Positions 10,246 to 21,588 are shown, counted from the first letter of the stretch. The stretch is 64,000 bases of DNA from Sorghum bicolor (GCF_000003195.3 NC_012872.2:21745915-21809914); one strand, 5' to 3'. Notes: generated from the sequence alone by a model not told the origin. Made by a program: numbers and translations.

Positions 10246-11004
10246 ATCGGTGAGCATTTCACCCGGGAAATTATCCAGAGTATTGTATTTATTTTTTTAC
10301 CACTAGGAGAAAGAGTGCATCTGACTAACCGGTCTATTACTACTAACCTTTAGGCACAAAGAATGTCTTTCGATGTGAGTGATAAATAGAGAAGACTGCA
10401 ACTGTAGTCTCCTTCTAACCTTGGTAAGGATGATCTACTGTTCTAATGGGGAGGCTAACGGAATCTAGACACCACAAAGGATGTTCGACCCGCACCTATA
10501 AACCCTATCCTTCCTGCTAACGAGATGTGATCTACAAAGGTAGCTCGGAAATGTCACGTTCCTCACTACTACCACGGTCCAGCTAGTCAGGGAATATCTA
10601 TGAGTACCCCAGCCTAAACACCACGTTTACGCCAGCAATGATTACTCTAAACTCTACGCGAAGAGATTAAAGTAAACTCATAAACCATAAGAACAATAAA
10701 ACAAGAACTTACTAGAATTTAGAAGTCGAATTACTGAAGAATCCTAGGAGCAAGCTTCGGGTTAGGAGAACTTGATCCCGCAGGTACAAGCTTGGAGTAG
10801 ACACCGACAGGCCGGGCTTCCTCCACTCTACACCTCCACTCTATATCTCTCAATCTAGTAGAAACTAGAAGATCTATTTCTACCTTACATTGATTGCTAA
10901 GCCTAAAAAGAAATATTAATTAGAGAAGAGGTTTTCCTTCGAGGGCACCCCTCAGTCTCTATGATAATTTCTTCATGTCTTCTCCAGGGGCCAGGGGGGC
11001 CTCG

Positions 11005-11012
11005 CTTATATA
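11005..11012 (-). promoter_or_regulatory. Element B LTR TATA box
   Basis: TATATAAG on the minus strand, followed by GCGAGGCCCCCCTGGCCCCTGG. The same promoter-like arrangement (TATA box followed within about ten bases by a C-rich CCCCTGGCCCCTGGAG block) recurs at 8461, 17787, 19228 and 54820, and in variant form at 24330 (plus). Confidence 0.55.
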
Positions 11013-11431
11013 GTCCTCCCCTTCTATGCGTTTTTGGGTCGATAGCCGAGGTGGTACTATGTTTTTCTTGATCCAATAGGTCGGTGGAATATCCTGAGCG
11101 AAGAAGTCCTGAATTGGCTCCAGCAGGGGGGCGGGCGCCCAGGCTACCAGGGCGGGCGCCCTGGGCCCGGCCCAGCTTCGCATCCGCTTCGGTCTCGTGG
11201 CTTCTGGAGTCTTCTAGATGATGTAAAATTGCGCGGTGCGTTGATATCTCTATGTAATCCTGACATGTGGGCCTTTCTTCCTTATTTCCTGATAACCCCC
11301 TGCAGAAATAGATAAACAACAAAACTCGTGGAATTCTGTCAGATCAAACCCTAATTCTAGGTGATGGTTGCATATTGGTCCTTTCTCTTGTTTATTTGAT
11401 AATTAAAATTGATACTTAAGAACCGTCAACA

Positions 11432-11447
11432 AATACCCCCATACTTA
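11432..11447 (-). other. Element B polypurine tract
   Basis: Minus strand reads TAAGTATGGGGGTATT directly before the 3' LTR. About 25 bases upstream is the GAGGACGAG motif that precedes the tract in A too (GGGACGAGCAAGAG). This gives the orientation of element B. Confidence 0.85.
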
Positions 11448-13890
11448 GGCTTTTACTCGTCCTCGAGAAAAGGATGGTTAAGAACAATATCTGGGATAAA
11501 CATTTAAAACATTCTCTATATAATTTGCAGGGTGTTAAAAATTCCACTGTGTACCATAGTCAGGGAAGTATATGATTAAGAGTAAAGATCCTTTCTTCTC
11601 AATCCTGTCACTTGGAGTTTTTGTATATTTTTGAAAGAAAGTTAGCATACCTTTTTATCCTCATAGGTTCTCTCAGATCACTCATTATCTTTTATATATT
11701 TCACTGAGGCTGTTTTATTTTGCAAAAATTCTCAAGCATACTTACTTTGCATTTATTGCCTGATCAAAACGGGATCCGAGGAGGGGAATGTCATACTCTT
11801 AGATCAAAGACTTTGGAAATTAAAAACTTTGTCATCTCTTGCTGGCATATTGCTTATTAGAGGGACCATGGGCTATCATTTTTTTAAGTGGATACCGAGG
11901 TACCCCTAATTCTACTGCCGGACACTTGTCCATTTTTTTCTGCGAGGTTGTCGAGCACTTGCTCCTTTTTATTTCCTCGAAATATCTCTATTTTTGCATA
12001 GCCCATGCCTCTAATGCAATAATACTTCGGAAGAGTTAATCTTACTGAAATAGTGTCTTGATCTTGGGAGCATGATAAATCTCTCAACAAGGGTCTAACT
12101 CATTTTGAACAAACTCAATACAGAGCAGATAGCTTTTATAATCATATTTAATATTTCAGTTTTATCAGGCATATAAAACACTGAGGATGGTAGCTAGGAA
12201 TTTGAATATTTTGGAATAAATTCTCCAAGCAACAATGATATCAAGAATAAGAGACTCATACTCTAGCATCACATATTCCATATTGACTTAAGTAACACAG
12301 GGTTTTGAAATGATTTTATAATAATTTGCAAGTTTTTAGGAAATATCACAGATTGAGATTAATCATGATTAGAAATATTTTAATCTTTTTATTTTATCAT
12401 ATCGGGAACAATATTCTACATAATCTAAAATATATATATATGTGTAAAGTAAAGTGTGCAGAGTGTGTACCTGAATCATGGAGTGGTGTAGTCGGAGTGT
12501 GTTTAGCATGTCGAGGGATCTCCCCCATACTTGTTTTCTGCTTTCTTGCACAAAAATAAAGTAGAGACATACAAGACATAATAATAATACTCTTTATTGA
12601 TCTTGAGGCATTTATTACACAAGGAAGAACAAAATTATTTTTGGCTATTCTCTCCCGGATTAGGAGTAGAATATTTTTGGGTGATTCTGAAGATGGAAAT
12701 GTATGGATATATGTGGATGGTACTTCCGGAGTAGAAGTAGCATGTGTGAGTGAACGTGCAAGTGAATCTTGATTTAATGACAAGCTCCTAAGGGTCTAAA
12801 CAGCTTGACCACACTCAATGCTCATAAGCAATAAGTAAATGTGTGGCTCGAAGTCTAGCAAGCATGTATATATGGCTGTGGTAGGAATTTAAACTCTCAT
12901 CATACAGGAACTCATCATGCAACATTTTAAAGATTTCCAAAGATAAAATTCTCCAGAATTCTAGCATCTCTAGAAACAGATAAACAGCAGCTCAACCTTC
13001 CCATATCGTATCCATTAACAACTTAGATTTCAGATCAAGTTTTCATCCCACAAGTTTAGGTCTAGAGCAAGCTTTAAATTATAACAGTTATGTCTAAACT
13101 TGAGAGAGAACTTAAAATGTGCAAATTAGGCAGAGCAACTATTCATTATTTCCATGCTTGAGTTTTATTTAGATACCGATTAGCATAGCCACTTTATTTA
13201 TTTATTAAACACACTAAGCAAAAGACATATATATATATAAGCATAAAATCTTTATTTGGTTTTTCATAGTTATGTATATTTATATTCTAAAATAATATAA
13301 GTATAAAGATAGATAGAAATACTTATCGAGATAAATGGGGGTGCTCTCCCCCAAGATGAATTTTGACGTAATTTCTCTTGATGTAGCTAGCAGGTGGCAG
13401 AGGTGTATTTGAAAGTCAGCAGCATTGTGACAGCGATTAGAATATCCTCCGTCTGCTAGTCTTCTTGATTCTTAGATTCTGTGGAGCTCAAATAGACAAC
13501 AAAGCTTGTGGAATAATTAAGTGTTAGCATAAATATCTAGCCTTTATCATGTTGAGACTCCTTAATAATTATTACTCCCTGTTTTTATATTTTTATTTTA
13601 TAAAGCAGAAAAATATTTTTATTTTATTTTTATGCCACCACAGTGAATGTACTTATGGGTTTTATGTCACTCGTATCCTCACATGGGGCTTACTGTTTTT
13701 CACATTTTTACTTTCTGTTTAGAACTTAATTAACTAAGTGAACTACTTGAAATAATTAAAAGGGAAAGGATAACTACCAAGTTTACCTCTTGGCAAGACG
13801 TTCGGTGTTTTTAAGTCCTCCGAACGGGACTCTCCTCTTTCTCAATTATCCTGAGGTTCGTTGGGTGGCGTAGTCGGTACTTCCGGCAGC
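11448..13890 (-). other. Element B long 3' noncoding region
   Basis: About 2.4 kb between the protease remnant and the polypurine tract, where autonomous elements would have pol. No ORF here shows recognisable domains. It aligns in reverse with 21589-23765 of element A. A conserved hairpin/purine motif TGGGGGTGCTCTCCCCCA lies at 13336-13353. There are several AT-rich microsatellite-like stretches, for example ATATATATAT near 13230 and 12430. Confidence 0.6.
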
Positions 13891-13899
13891 GCCTCCTCT

Positions 13900-14960
13900 T
13901 CATGTATAGTTATCTTCATTTTCCACACCTGACTTGGTGCTTCGGCCTCCTCTTGGATAATTCTGTTTAAACTCAACGTCTTCTGATCTTACAACTTTTC
14001 CTTCGTAGTCTGCCCATCCGTCCTTGATGATTTGCCTCCTCTGGTTGCGGTTGCGTCGTCTTCTTCTTGTCCTGACCTGCTTAGAATCTTCAACTATGTA
14101 GTTAGAATCATTAAAGTAATGGCGTACCTTCTCAGAGGGGAAATACACGTGGACTTCTCCGGTTCCAATGTAGATGATAACTTGGATAGTGTTGAGGAAT
14201 GGTCTTCCAAGGATGATGGGTGGATCGTACTTGTCTTCTCCCATATCAATGTTCTGAAAATCATTTGGAGCTAAATATATATTGGTTGTAGGGGCATGGT
14301 TCCATGCAGGAGCTGATAAGTGACTGCAGCCATTATGTTGACGTTAGATCCGGTGTCGTAGAGTGTTTTCTAAAAAGAGTATCTATTGGTTGTGCACTCG
14401 ATGATTGGAACACCAGGGTCGTCCTTCTTGATCAAGAAAGGTGACTTGAGTCGACGATCTTGACCTCCTTGAGCTGCAGTGACCATCTTAGCTGACTCGG
14501 TCCACATTTGCTTGTTCCTGTTCCTCCTGTTGGTCCTCTTCCTTGGTTCATGTTGGGATTGCTCTGAAGTTTATGTAGTCTTGTTCTTGAAGGAAAGTCT
14601 CCTTCTTCCGCTTGATGTAGAGACTGATCTTGGCAGCATTAGCGTAGATGACAGCTCTGGTGTTTAGGAATGGCCTCCCTAAGATGATGGGTGCCCTCTC
14701 CTCAGTACCAGTCTCTACCACCACGAAGTTTGCTGGAGCGTATAAGGTACCAACTTGGACACAGAGGTTCTTTAATATTTCCTTTGGGAAACTAAGTGTC
14801 TGATCTCCATTGTGTTTGTGCTCGTAGATCCCGGTTCTTTACTTAATGGAATCTGGGAGTTGTAAAACGCCTTCACATTTCTCAAAATGTGTCCTGCTCA
14901 TAGAGACAAGGCAGAGATCAAGTGCATGGGCTCTGTTGGTGGAAAACACCAACAGAACCA
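13900..14960 (-). pseudogene. Element B protease region: two successive retropepsin-like segments, degraded
   Basis: On the minus strand a first segment keeps the distal protease motif LGRPFLNTRAVIYANAAKIS (about 14690-14630) but has lost its active-site part by deletion. A basic linker (NRRNRNKQMWTESAKMVTA) follows. A second segment has the active-site motif YDTGSNVNIMAAVTY (Asp codon at 14357-14355) and the distal motif YDPPIILGRPFLNT in the open frame 14244-13900. That frame continues with FPSEKVRHYF, then a basic tail VRTRRRRRNRNQRR. The second part matches 21181-21588 of element A closely. DTG plus ILGRPF are retropepsin signatures of the Athila type. Frames are broken between the segments. 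Confidence 0.7.
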
Positions 14961-16111
14961 AAAGTGTATTTGTTCTTTTCTAACCTTAAGCATAGTGAGC
15001 AAGACAAAGTTGATGGATCATGAGTGTAGCATTTAAAACATTTGTTAGATCAGATGGCTCAACCTAATGGAAAGATAATCTATCTATATTTATGTTTTGT
15101 TTTTATCTTCCAAAGATTGAATGTGCAACATATTAGCTTATATGTTTAGGAGCGTGGGATTACGAAGGTAGTACTAAGAACAAAGATTAAGGGACCAAAC
15201 ATGTTGAATCAGTTAGGTTGGTTAATTTAGAGTTATAAATCATACATGTTTGTCTCTTTATGTGAACGCCAGAACCAAGGAGAAACTTATAAAAGGATAG
15301 TCAAGTACCTTAAGATGTTACCTTTGAAGAGTGATGGTACAGTATCACCTTGTAAAAGCTTTCCTTTCTAGCGGTTGTGCATCGTGTTTGTGGCTCCCTC
15401 CATGGATCATCTCTTATGAGCTACGTCTTTCTTGTGCAAATTGTTAAACTTCATGTGTCACTTTCTTTATCTCCAATGTGAGTTTATCTTAGGACTTCCC
15501 AGGTTGATATTGAAAGTTTTCCTGCAGGGGTTAGTCCCACAAAATATACCCATGTCTACACAAGCAATTTTTAGTTCGATAACCGAACTAGACTCCATGT
15601 CTAATCAGATTAAGGAAGGCTGTTTAACCTAAGCACCATGCTTAATTTAAAAGCCAATAGAAGTATGTGCAGTACTTCCAAACTAACACTTACTACGATA
15701 AACAAAGGTAGCGTGATGGCATTTATAGAGATCTACTTAAGTGGAGATGAAGTAGTATGATTAGTATTTAACAAATTGAGCATGTCTCAAAGGTAAGGAC
15801 AACCAACATAGCAACATGGCAAAGGATGTGTTATGTGAAGTACTCCCTAAGCTTGAATTTTGCAAAATTCAAGATTGGATGAATTTAATTCAATGTTGCA
15901 TGTTGATTGGTTGGGCATACCTTGCGCTTGTCATTCATCCGGTCTTCTTGCTCCAATCCTAGAAAGGTTAGTGACAAGAATACCCGAAGGAATATTTCTA
16001 CAATTATCTTATATGCTCAATACAAAAGGTAATGTTGCAAGTAATTAAAAGTTCATGTTACAATCTGATAAGTGCTTGTTTTAGGACACTAAGCTTGTCC
16101 TTGGGAAACCA
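14961..16111 (-). other. Element B spacer between gag-position ORF and protease
   Basis: About 1.15 kb with no supported gene. Parts match 9548-10191 and 19847-20480 of element A in reverse. The motif TGTTGGTGTTTTCCACCAACAGA near 14938-14960 is an inverted repeat (TCTGTTGGTG/CACCAACAGA in A, 20437-20460). Confidence 0.5.
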
Positions 16112-16858
16112 TCAATTAACTCGACGAGATCTGCAATATTTATTATAAACATATGCATCGACAACCGCTCTTTTAAAGTTTTTATAAATAGAAAAGAAGA
16201 GAGAGTTGGAGATCTCAAATGTGGTGATAGCACATGAATTTTTAATGCCCTCTAGCCATTGATGTTGCTCTCCTCGATCCTCCTTCTTATGCATGGGATG
16301 TCTAGAGAGATTCATAGGATTATCGGGAGGTTCAAGAGAAAGAGCATAGTAGAGATTATTAGGCTCAAGGATGGGTTGGATAGCCAAATCATGGGATTGG
16401 AAAGTTTGGAAATCGGCTATTGAAACTTCCTCTCCTTGTATGGGAGATGATTCCTTCTCTATCTCTAAGATTTTTCTATGAAGACTAGTGCAAGAAGGAT
16501 GTCTACGAATGAAGACATACCTTCCTTTACTAATAGATAAAGAAAGAAAGACTCTACCAAAGATTATATGATTAAGACCAATGTGAAAATATCTAGGAAA
16601 AACATGGTCTTGTAGGGCTAGGTCTAAACCAGAATTTATAGAAAGATTAACAGATTCCCTAGGTGTAGCTAAAAGTGCATTATCTTCTTGATTAAAAGAT
16701 AGGACCTCGGCTATAGAAAAGGGTTGGTTTTGACCTATTGCAATCAACTCCGGACACAGATCATAATTAGGGGCAGGACGTGTTGACTCCCATGGTCTAT
16801 GGCTGGTCTCCGAAGGTGCAAAGAATTTAATAATAGTTATGGATTTTGAGATATCCAT
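16112..16858 (-). CDS. Element B gag-position ORF (248 aa, unknown fold)
   Basis: Open frame starting at MDISKSITIIKFFAPSE, about 86 bases downstream of the primer site; the longer frame to 17032 merely reads back through the primer site and LTR. The product is moderately hydrophilic, with ESTRPAPNYDLCPELIAIG near the N terminus, HPSCTSLHRKILEIEKESS in the middle and a basic tail ending CRSRRVN. The homologous element A copy (8884-9547) has stops and an extra segment. Position suggests gag, but it is shorter than Athila gag proteins and lacks a visible zinc knuckle. A polar Asn/Gln-rich piece that resembles Athila gag C-termini survives separately in A near 20621. Truncated gag is my best reading. 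Confidence 0.55.
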   Translation of the reverse strand: MDISKSITIIKFFAPSETSHRPWESTRPAPNYDLCPELIAIGQNQPFSIAEVLSFNQEDNALLATPRESVNLSINSGLDLALQDHVFPRYFHIGLNHIIFGRVFLSLSISKGRYVFIRRHPSCTSLHRKILEIEKESSPIQGEEVSIADFQTFQSHDLAIQPILEPNNLYYALSLEPPDNPMNLSRHPMHKKEDRGEQHQWLEGIKNSCAITTFEISNSLFFSIYKNFKRAVVDAYVYNKYCRSRRVN

Positions 16859-16944
16859 AAAGATAAAAAGATAAAAGAATAAAAGTATAAAAGTATAATA
16901 CAAGATAATAGCAAGACTCAAAGTTATCTCAGCAAACCGTCTTT

Positions 16945-16963
16945 CTCCCCGGCAACGGCGCCA
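16945..16963 (-). other. Element B primer-binding site (tRNA-Asp type)
   Basis: Minus strand TGGCGCCGTTGCCGGGGAG, eight bases after the LTR end CAACA (spacer AGCATTTC). This site is widely found in Athila-lineage elements and is generally assigned to tRNA-Asp; the assignment is from memory of the families. Confidence 0.8.
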
Positions 16964-16971
16964 GAAATGCT

Positions 16972-17999
16972 TGTTGATATTTGGGAACGCAATAAGGAAA
17001 TGATCCGCAAGCGCACGGATATCGGTGAGCATTTCACCCAGGAAATTATCCAGAGTATCGTATTTATTTTTTTACCACTAGGAGAAAGAGTGCATCTGAC
17101 TAACCGGTCTATTACTACTAACCTTTAGGCACAAAGAATGTCTTTCGATGTGAGTGATAAATAGAGAAGACTGCAACTGTAGTCTCCTTCTAACCTTGAT
17201 AAGGATGATCTACTGTTCTAATGGGGAGGCTAACGGAATCTAGACACCACAAAGGATGTTCAACCCGCACCTATAAACCCTATCCTTCCTGCTAACGAGA
17301 TGTGATCTACAAAGGTAGCTCGGAAATGTCACGTTCCTCACTACTACCACGGTCCAGCTAGTCAGGGAATATCTATGAGTACCCCAGCCTAAACACCACG
17401 TTTACGCCAGCAATGATTACTCTAAACTCTACGCGAAGAGATTAAAGTAAACTCATAAACCATAAGAACAATAAAACAAGAACTTACTAGAATTTAGAAG
17501 TCGAATTACTGAAGAATCCTAGGAGCAAGCTTCGGGTTAGGAGAACTTGATCCCGCAGGTACAAGCTTGGAGTAGACACCGACAGGCCGGGCTTCCTCCA
17601 CTCTACACCTCCACTCTATATCTCTCAATCTAGTAGAAACTAGAAGATCTATTTCTACCTTACATTGATTGCTAAGCCTAAAAAGAAATATTAATTAGAG
17701 AAGAGGTTTTCCTTCGAGGGCACCCCTCAGTCTCTATGATAATTTCTTCATGTCTTCTCCAGGGGCCAGGGGGGCCTCGCTTATATAGTCCTCCCCTTCT
17801 ATGCGTTTTTGGGTCGATAGCCGAGGTGGTACTATGTTTTTCTTGATCCAATAGGTCGGTGGAATATCCGGAGCGAAGGAGTCCTGAATTGGCTCCAGCA
17901 GGGGGGCGGGCGCCCTGGGCCTGGCCCAGCTTCGCCTCCGCTTCGGTCTCGTGGCTTCTGGAGTCTTCTAGATGATGTAAAATTGCGCGGTGCGTTGAT
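16972..17999 (-). repeat. Element B 5' LTR, first (U5-side) part
   Basis: Near-identical to 10197-11235 of the 3' LTR, except for single-base changes and a 21-bp deletion between GGGCGCCC repeats near 17915. The LTR is interrupted at 17999/18000 by solo LTR Z and resumes at 19656. It carries the U5 hairpin at 17003-17020 and the TATA box at 17780-17787. Confidence 0.93.
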
Positions 18000-19650
18000 T
18001 GTTGGGTATTCTTAACATCATTACCAAAAGTAGACTAAGTTCTAAATCTAGCAACGGTGCCAAAAATGCCAAACCTATCCCTCACACCACTTAAGCCAAG
18101 TTGTCATCCCCAGCATGATATAAGAGACGCGGTATTGAAATATGCAATTGCTCTTCTAAATAAATAATGAATGGGATCTGCAAGCGCACAGATTAATACC
18201 GATGCAGCATTTTAACCGGGAAGTATTCCAGGTATCGTTATTTATATTTTTACCACTGGGAAGGGATTAATCAATCATCACTATTGATTACAGAATAGAA
18301 TATGAGATTGAGTATCTATCATTGCATGTATAATTGAGAACATTATATCTAACTCTTCATACAGGGATAAGTGTCACATAAAAGATATATGAAATGATAA
18401 TAGTGACAAGGATAACTAATCTGATCTAGCCACATAATAAATATGATAAGCACCTCAATTAGATACTCTAGAAAGTCATTAGCATGGTATTAGAACGAAC
18501 TACAAGAATATTCCCTAAGTTATTCTTAACTATATAGTCTAGCATATCATAGTTAGTGCAAGCATACTTAGCAATCATTGCGAGACAAGACTACGCCCAT
18601 GCATAGTGATATTAGCAAGGAATATGAGAAACATAGCAATCACTCCCCTGTAATAATGTTGCTCTGCCAGCCCAATACACGAGAGGGGGACTATATAAGA
18701 ATCAATGAAGCTGTCACTATCACGAACTACCCACGATCTGGCATATTGGGTACAATCGCAGATAAATACGGTATAAGCACCACGCCTACACAATATCTAT
18801 CATTTACCCATGGATCCGATGGATAAACGCTATACGATCCTAAGCATGTATATAGATCGTATCTAACTAAGCCAAGTACATAACTATGATAAACTAAGAA
18901 TAACAAAATCTTGAATATAAGCAAGTAGAGCAAAGTCATAAGCAATATATGAAGTAGAACAAAGTCATATTCATAATATTGAAGAACAAAGATAATTAGA
19001 AAGCAATTAGAAACACAATTAGAGAATTACCAAGAATCCTCCTGACAGATCCGGAAACCAATCGAAGATTGACTCCTTCTAGTTCTAATCCTATGTAGCT
19101 ATGCTAATCTAGATATCTAATTGATGTGGTGGCTCTAATCTTGATTAGAGGCTTCTTCTCCCTTGATGGAACAATGAATTAGGGTTGAGAGGCTCTCTCC
19201 TCCAGGGGCCAGGGGGTCTGGTTTTATAGTCCCTTCAAGTGAATATGGGCCCTTGGATCAAACCGACATAGATTGTATGGTTTAGATTCATCCTTTAGGT
19301 CGGTGGAGACTTCCCACAAAGCAGAGTCCTGATTGGACTCCAGAGGTGGGCGGGCGCCCTGACCAACTGGGCGGCCGCCCAGGGTCTGGCCCCGTTTTGC
19401 CTCCGCTTCGGTCTCGTGGCTTCTGGAGTCTTCTAGATGTAAGATAATTGCGCAGCACATTAATATCTTTACGTAATCCTGACATGTGGGCCTTTCTTCC
19501 ATATTTCCTGGTAACCCCCTGCAGAAATAGACAAACACCAAAACTCGTGGAATTCTGTCAGATAAAACCCTAAGTCTAGATCTTTATTTCATTTGGATCC
19601 TTTTCTTTGTTTATTTGTTAATTAAATTTGATACTTAAGGACCGTCAACA
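18000..19650 (-). repeat. Z: solo LTR (1651 bp) inside element B's 5' LTR
   Basis: Minus strand starts TGTTGACGGTCCTTAAG at 19650 and ends AAGAATACCCAACA at 18000. Flanks are TTGAT (17995-17999) and TTGAT (19651-19655), a perfect 5-bp target duplication; no internal region is present. It holds the group's conserved small ORF (19541-19224), a TATA motif (19228-19221) and the U5 hairpin with a compensatory change (18193-18176). Its end is unusual: 18000-18070 includes TTTTTGGCACCGTTGC, a degenerate primer-binding site, so the LTR seems to have grown past an old boundary. The mutation level relative to B cannot be estimated, as there is only one copy. Confidence 0.9.
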
Positions 19651-19655
19651 TTGAT

Positions 19656-19841
19656 ATCTCTATGTAATCCTGACATGTGGGCCTTTCTTCCTTATTTCCT
19701 GATAACCCCCTGCAGAAATAGATAAACAACAAAACTCGTGGAATTCTGTCAGATCAAACCCTAATTCTAGGTGATGGTTGCATATTGGTCCTTTCTCTTG
19801 TTTATTTGATAATTAAAATTGATACTTAAGAACCGTCAACA
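19656..19841 (-). repeat. Element B 5' LTR, second (U3-start) part
   Basis: Continuation of the LTR after Z; aligns with 11236-11431 of the 3' LTR with no obvious difference. Minus strand begins TGTTGACGGTTC at 19841, next to the target duplication CCCTC (19842-19846). Confidence 0.93.
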
Positions 19842-19846
19842 CCCTC

Positions 19847-20480
19847 CAGGAAAACATTCAATATCAACCTGGGAAGTCTTGAGATACAAACTCATTTAAG
19901 ATAACGGAGACACATGAAGTTTAACGATTTGCACAAGGAAGACATAGCTCATTCATCATAGAGAGATGATCCATGGAACAAGACAAAGAGTGCCACAAAC
20001 ACGATGCACAACCGCTAAGAAAGGAAAGCTTCCACAAGGTGATACTATACCATCACTCTTCAAGTAAGGTAATACCTTAAGGTACTTGACTATCAGTTTT
20101 ATAAGCTTCTCCTCGGTTCTGGCATACACATGAATAAAAGAGACAAACATGTATGATTTGTAGCTCCAAATTAACCAACCCAATTAATTCAACATGTTTG
20201 GTCCTTTAATCTTTGTTCTTAGTACTACCTTCATGATCCCACACTCCTAATCATACAAGCTAAAAAGTTGCATATTCAATCTTTGGGAAGATATAAAGAA
20301 AAAAAACAAAAATATAGATAAATTATCTTTCCATTAGGTTGAGCCATCTGATCTGACAAACGCTACACTCATGATCCATCAACTTTGTCTTGCTCATTAT
20401 GCTTAAGGATAGAGAAGATCAAATACACTTTTGGTTCTGTTGGTGTTTTTCACCAACAGAACCCATGCACTTGATCTTTG
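19847..20480 (+). other. Element A spacer before protease region
   Basis: No supported gene. It includes a perfect-looking inverted repeat TCTGTTGGTG TTTT CACCAACAGA at 20437-20460, also present in element B, followed by CCATGCACTTGATCTTTGCC. Confidence 0.5.
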
Positions 20481-21588
20481 CCTTGTCTCTATGAGCAGGA
20501 ACACTTCGAGCAAAACCTGAAGGAGTTTTACAACTCCCAGACTCCACCAAGTGAAGGGCTTGGATCTACGAGCACAAACACACTGGAGATACTAGACACG
20601 CAGGCAATCAGTGCCCTGAGATGCTTGAGGACGTAAACTACATTAACAACAACAACAACTACTACTACTACCGCCCTCAACAAAATCAAGGTTGGAATCA
20701 ACAGAGGCCTAACTACTCAGAGAGGCGATCCAGGACGCCCCGTCATCCTGATCTCCATCGGCATGATGGACTTCCCAGAAGCACTCTGCGACTTTGGTTC
20801 CAGCGTCAACATTATGCCTAGGGTTGTAGATCGGACACTAAGTTTCCCAAAGGGAATATTGAAGAACCTCTGCGTCTGAGGAGGCCATTCCTCAACACCT
20901 CGAGAGGTGTCATCTACGCTAGTGCTGTCAAGATCAGTTTCTACATCAAGGGGAGGAAGGAGACGTTTTTCTTCAAGAACAAGACTACACGAATCTCAGA
21001 GCAATCCCGACATGAACCAAGGAAGAGGACCAACAGGAGGAACAGGAACAAGCAAATGTGGACCGAGTCAGCTAAGATGGTCACTGCAGTTCAAGGAGGT
21101 CAAGATCATCGACTTAAGTCACCGTTTCTAACCAAAAAGGATGACACAGCTTCAGATGGCAGATCAGACATTCCGAAAGGTTGAAAGTTATTGATATGGG
21201 AAAAGACGAGTACGATCCACCCATCATCCTTGGGACACCGTTCCTTGGCACCGTTAAAGCAATCGTCTACATTGGAACCGGAGAAGTCCACATGCACTTC
21301 CCCTCTGAGAAGGTACGCTGCTATTTTACTGACCTTAACTATATAGTTGAAGACTCTAAGCTGGTCAGGACAAGGAGAAGACGACGCAACCGCAACCAGA
21401 GAAGGCAAATCATCAAGGACGGATGGGCAGACTACGAAGAAGTGGTAAGGTCTGAAGACATACAGCTTGAACAGAACTGTCCTGAGGAGACCGTAGCACC
21501 GAGTCAGAAAGAGAAGATAGTTATACACGAAGAGGAGGCGCCGCCGGAACCACCGACTAAGCTATGCAGCGAATCCCAGGACAACTGA
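20481..21588 (+). pseudogene. Element A gag tail and tandem protease remnants; last open frame 21181-21588
   Basis: First comes a polar Asn/Tyr/Gln-rich segment with RPQQNQGWNQQRPNYS (20680-20725), resembling Athila gag C-termini. A retropepsin-like active-site segment follows, DFPEALCDFGSSVNIMPRVV (Asp codon 20790-20792; DFG replaces DTG/DSG), and its distal motif RRPFLNTSRGVIYAS (about 20880-20925). After a basic linker (RKRTNRRNRNKQMWTESAKM), a second protease segment lacks its active-site part but keeps YDPPIILGTPFLGT in the frame 21181-21588, with a basic tail VRTRRRRRNRNQRR. Element B has the opposite pattern, keeping the second active site and losing the first. Frames change several times, so no full protease is encoded. 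Confidence 0.7.

Larger units (their letters stand above)
10197..11431 (-). repeat. Element B 3' LTR (1235 bp)
   Basis: Minus strand starts TGTTGACGGTTCTTAAG at 11431 and ends CTAAATATCAACA at 10197, with TGTTGA/TCAACA inverted ends. It contains the small conserved ORF (11322-10903), two GGGCGGGCGCCC-type GC blocks at about 11124-11162, a TATA box at 11012-11005 and the U5 hairpin at 10245-10228. The 5' LTR has lost one GC block (21 bp). Confidence 0.93.
10197..19841 (-). mobile_element. Element B: near-complete Athila-like LTR element without pol, nested in A
   Basis: Both LTRs are present: 3' LTR at 10197-11431, and 5' LTR at 16972-17999 plus 19656-19841, split by solo LTR Z. Flanks are CCCTG (10192-10196) and CCCTC (19842-19846), a 5-bp target duplication with one change. 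On the minus strand the order is 5' LTR, 8-base spacer, primer site (16963-16945), gag-position ORF, spacer, protease remnants, about 2.4 kb of noncoding DNA, polypurine tract, 3' LTR. No RT, RNase H or integrase is present, so it must be mobilised in trans. After removal of Z and a 21-bp indel the two LTRs have equal length and about nine substitutions by eye, so B inserted recently. The primer site and protease motifs place it near Athila; I do not name a family. Confidence 0.88.
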
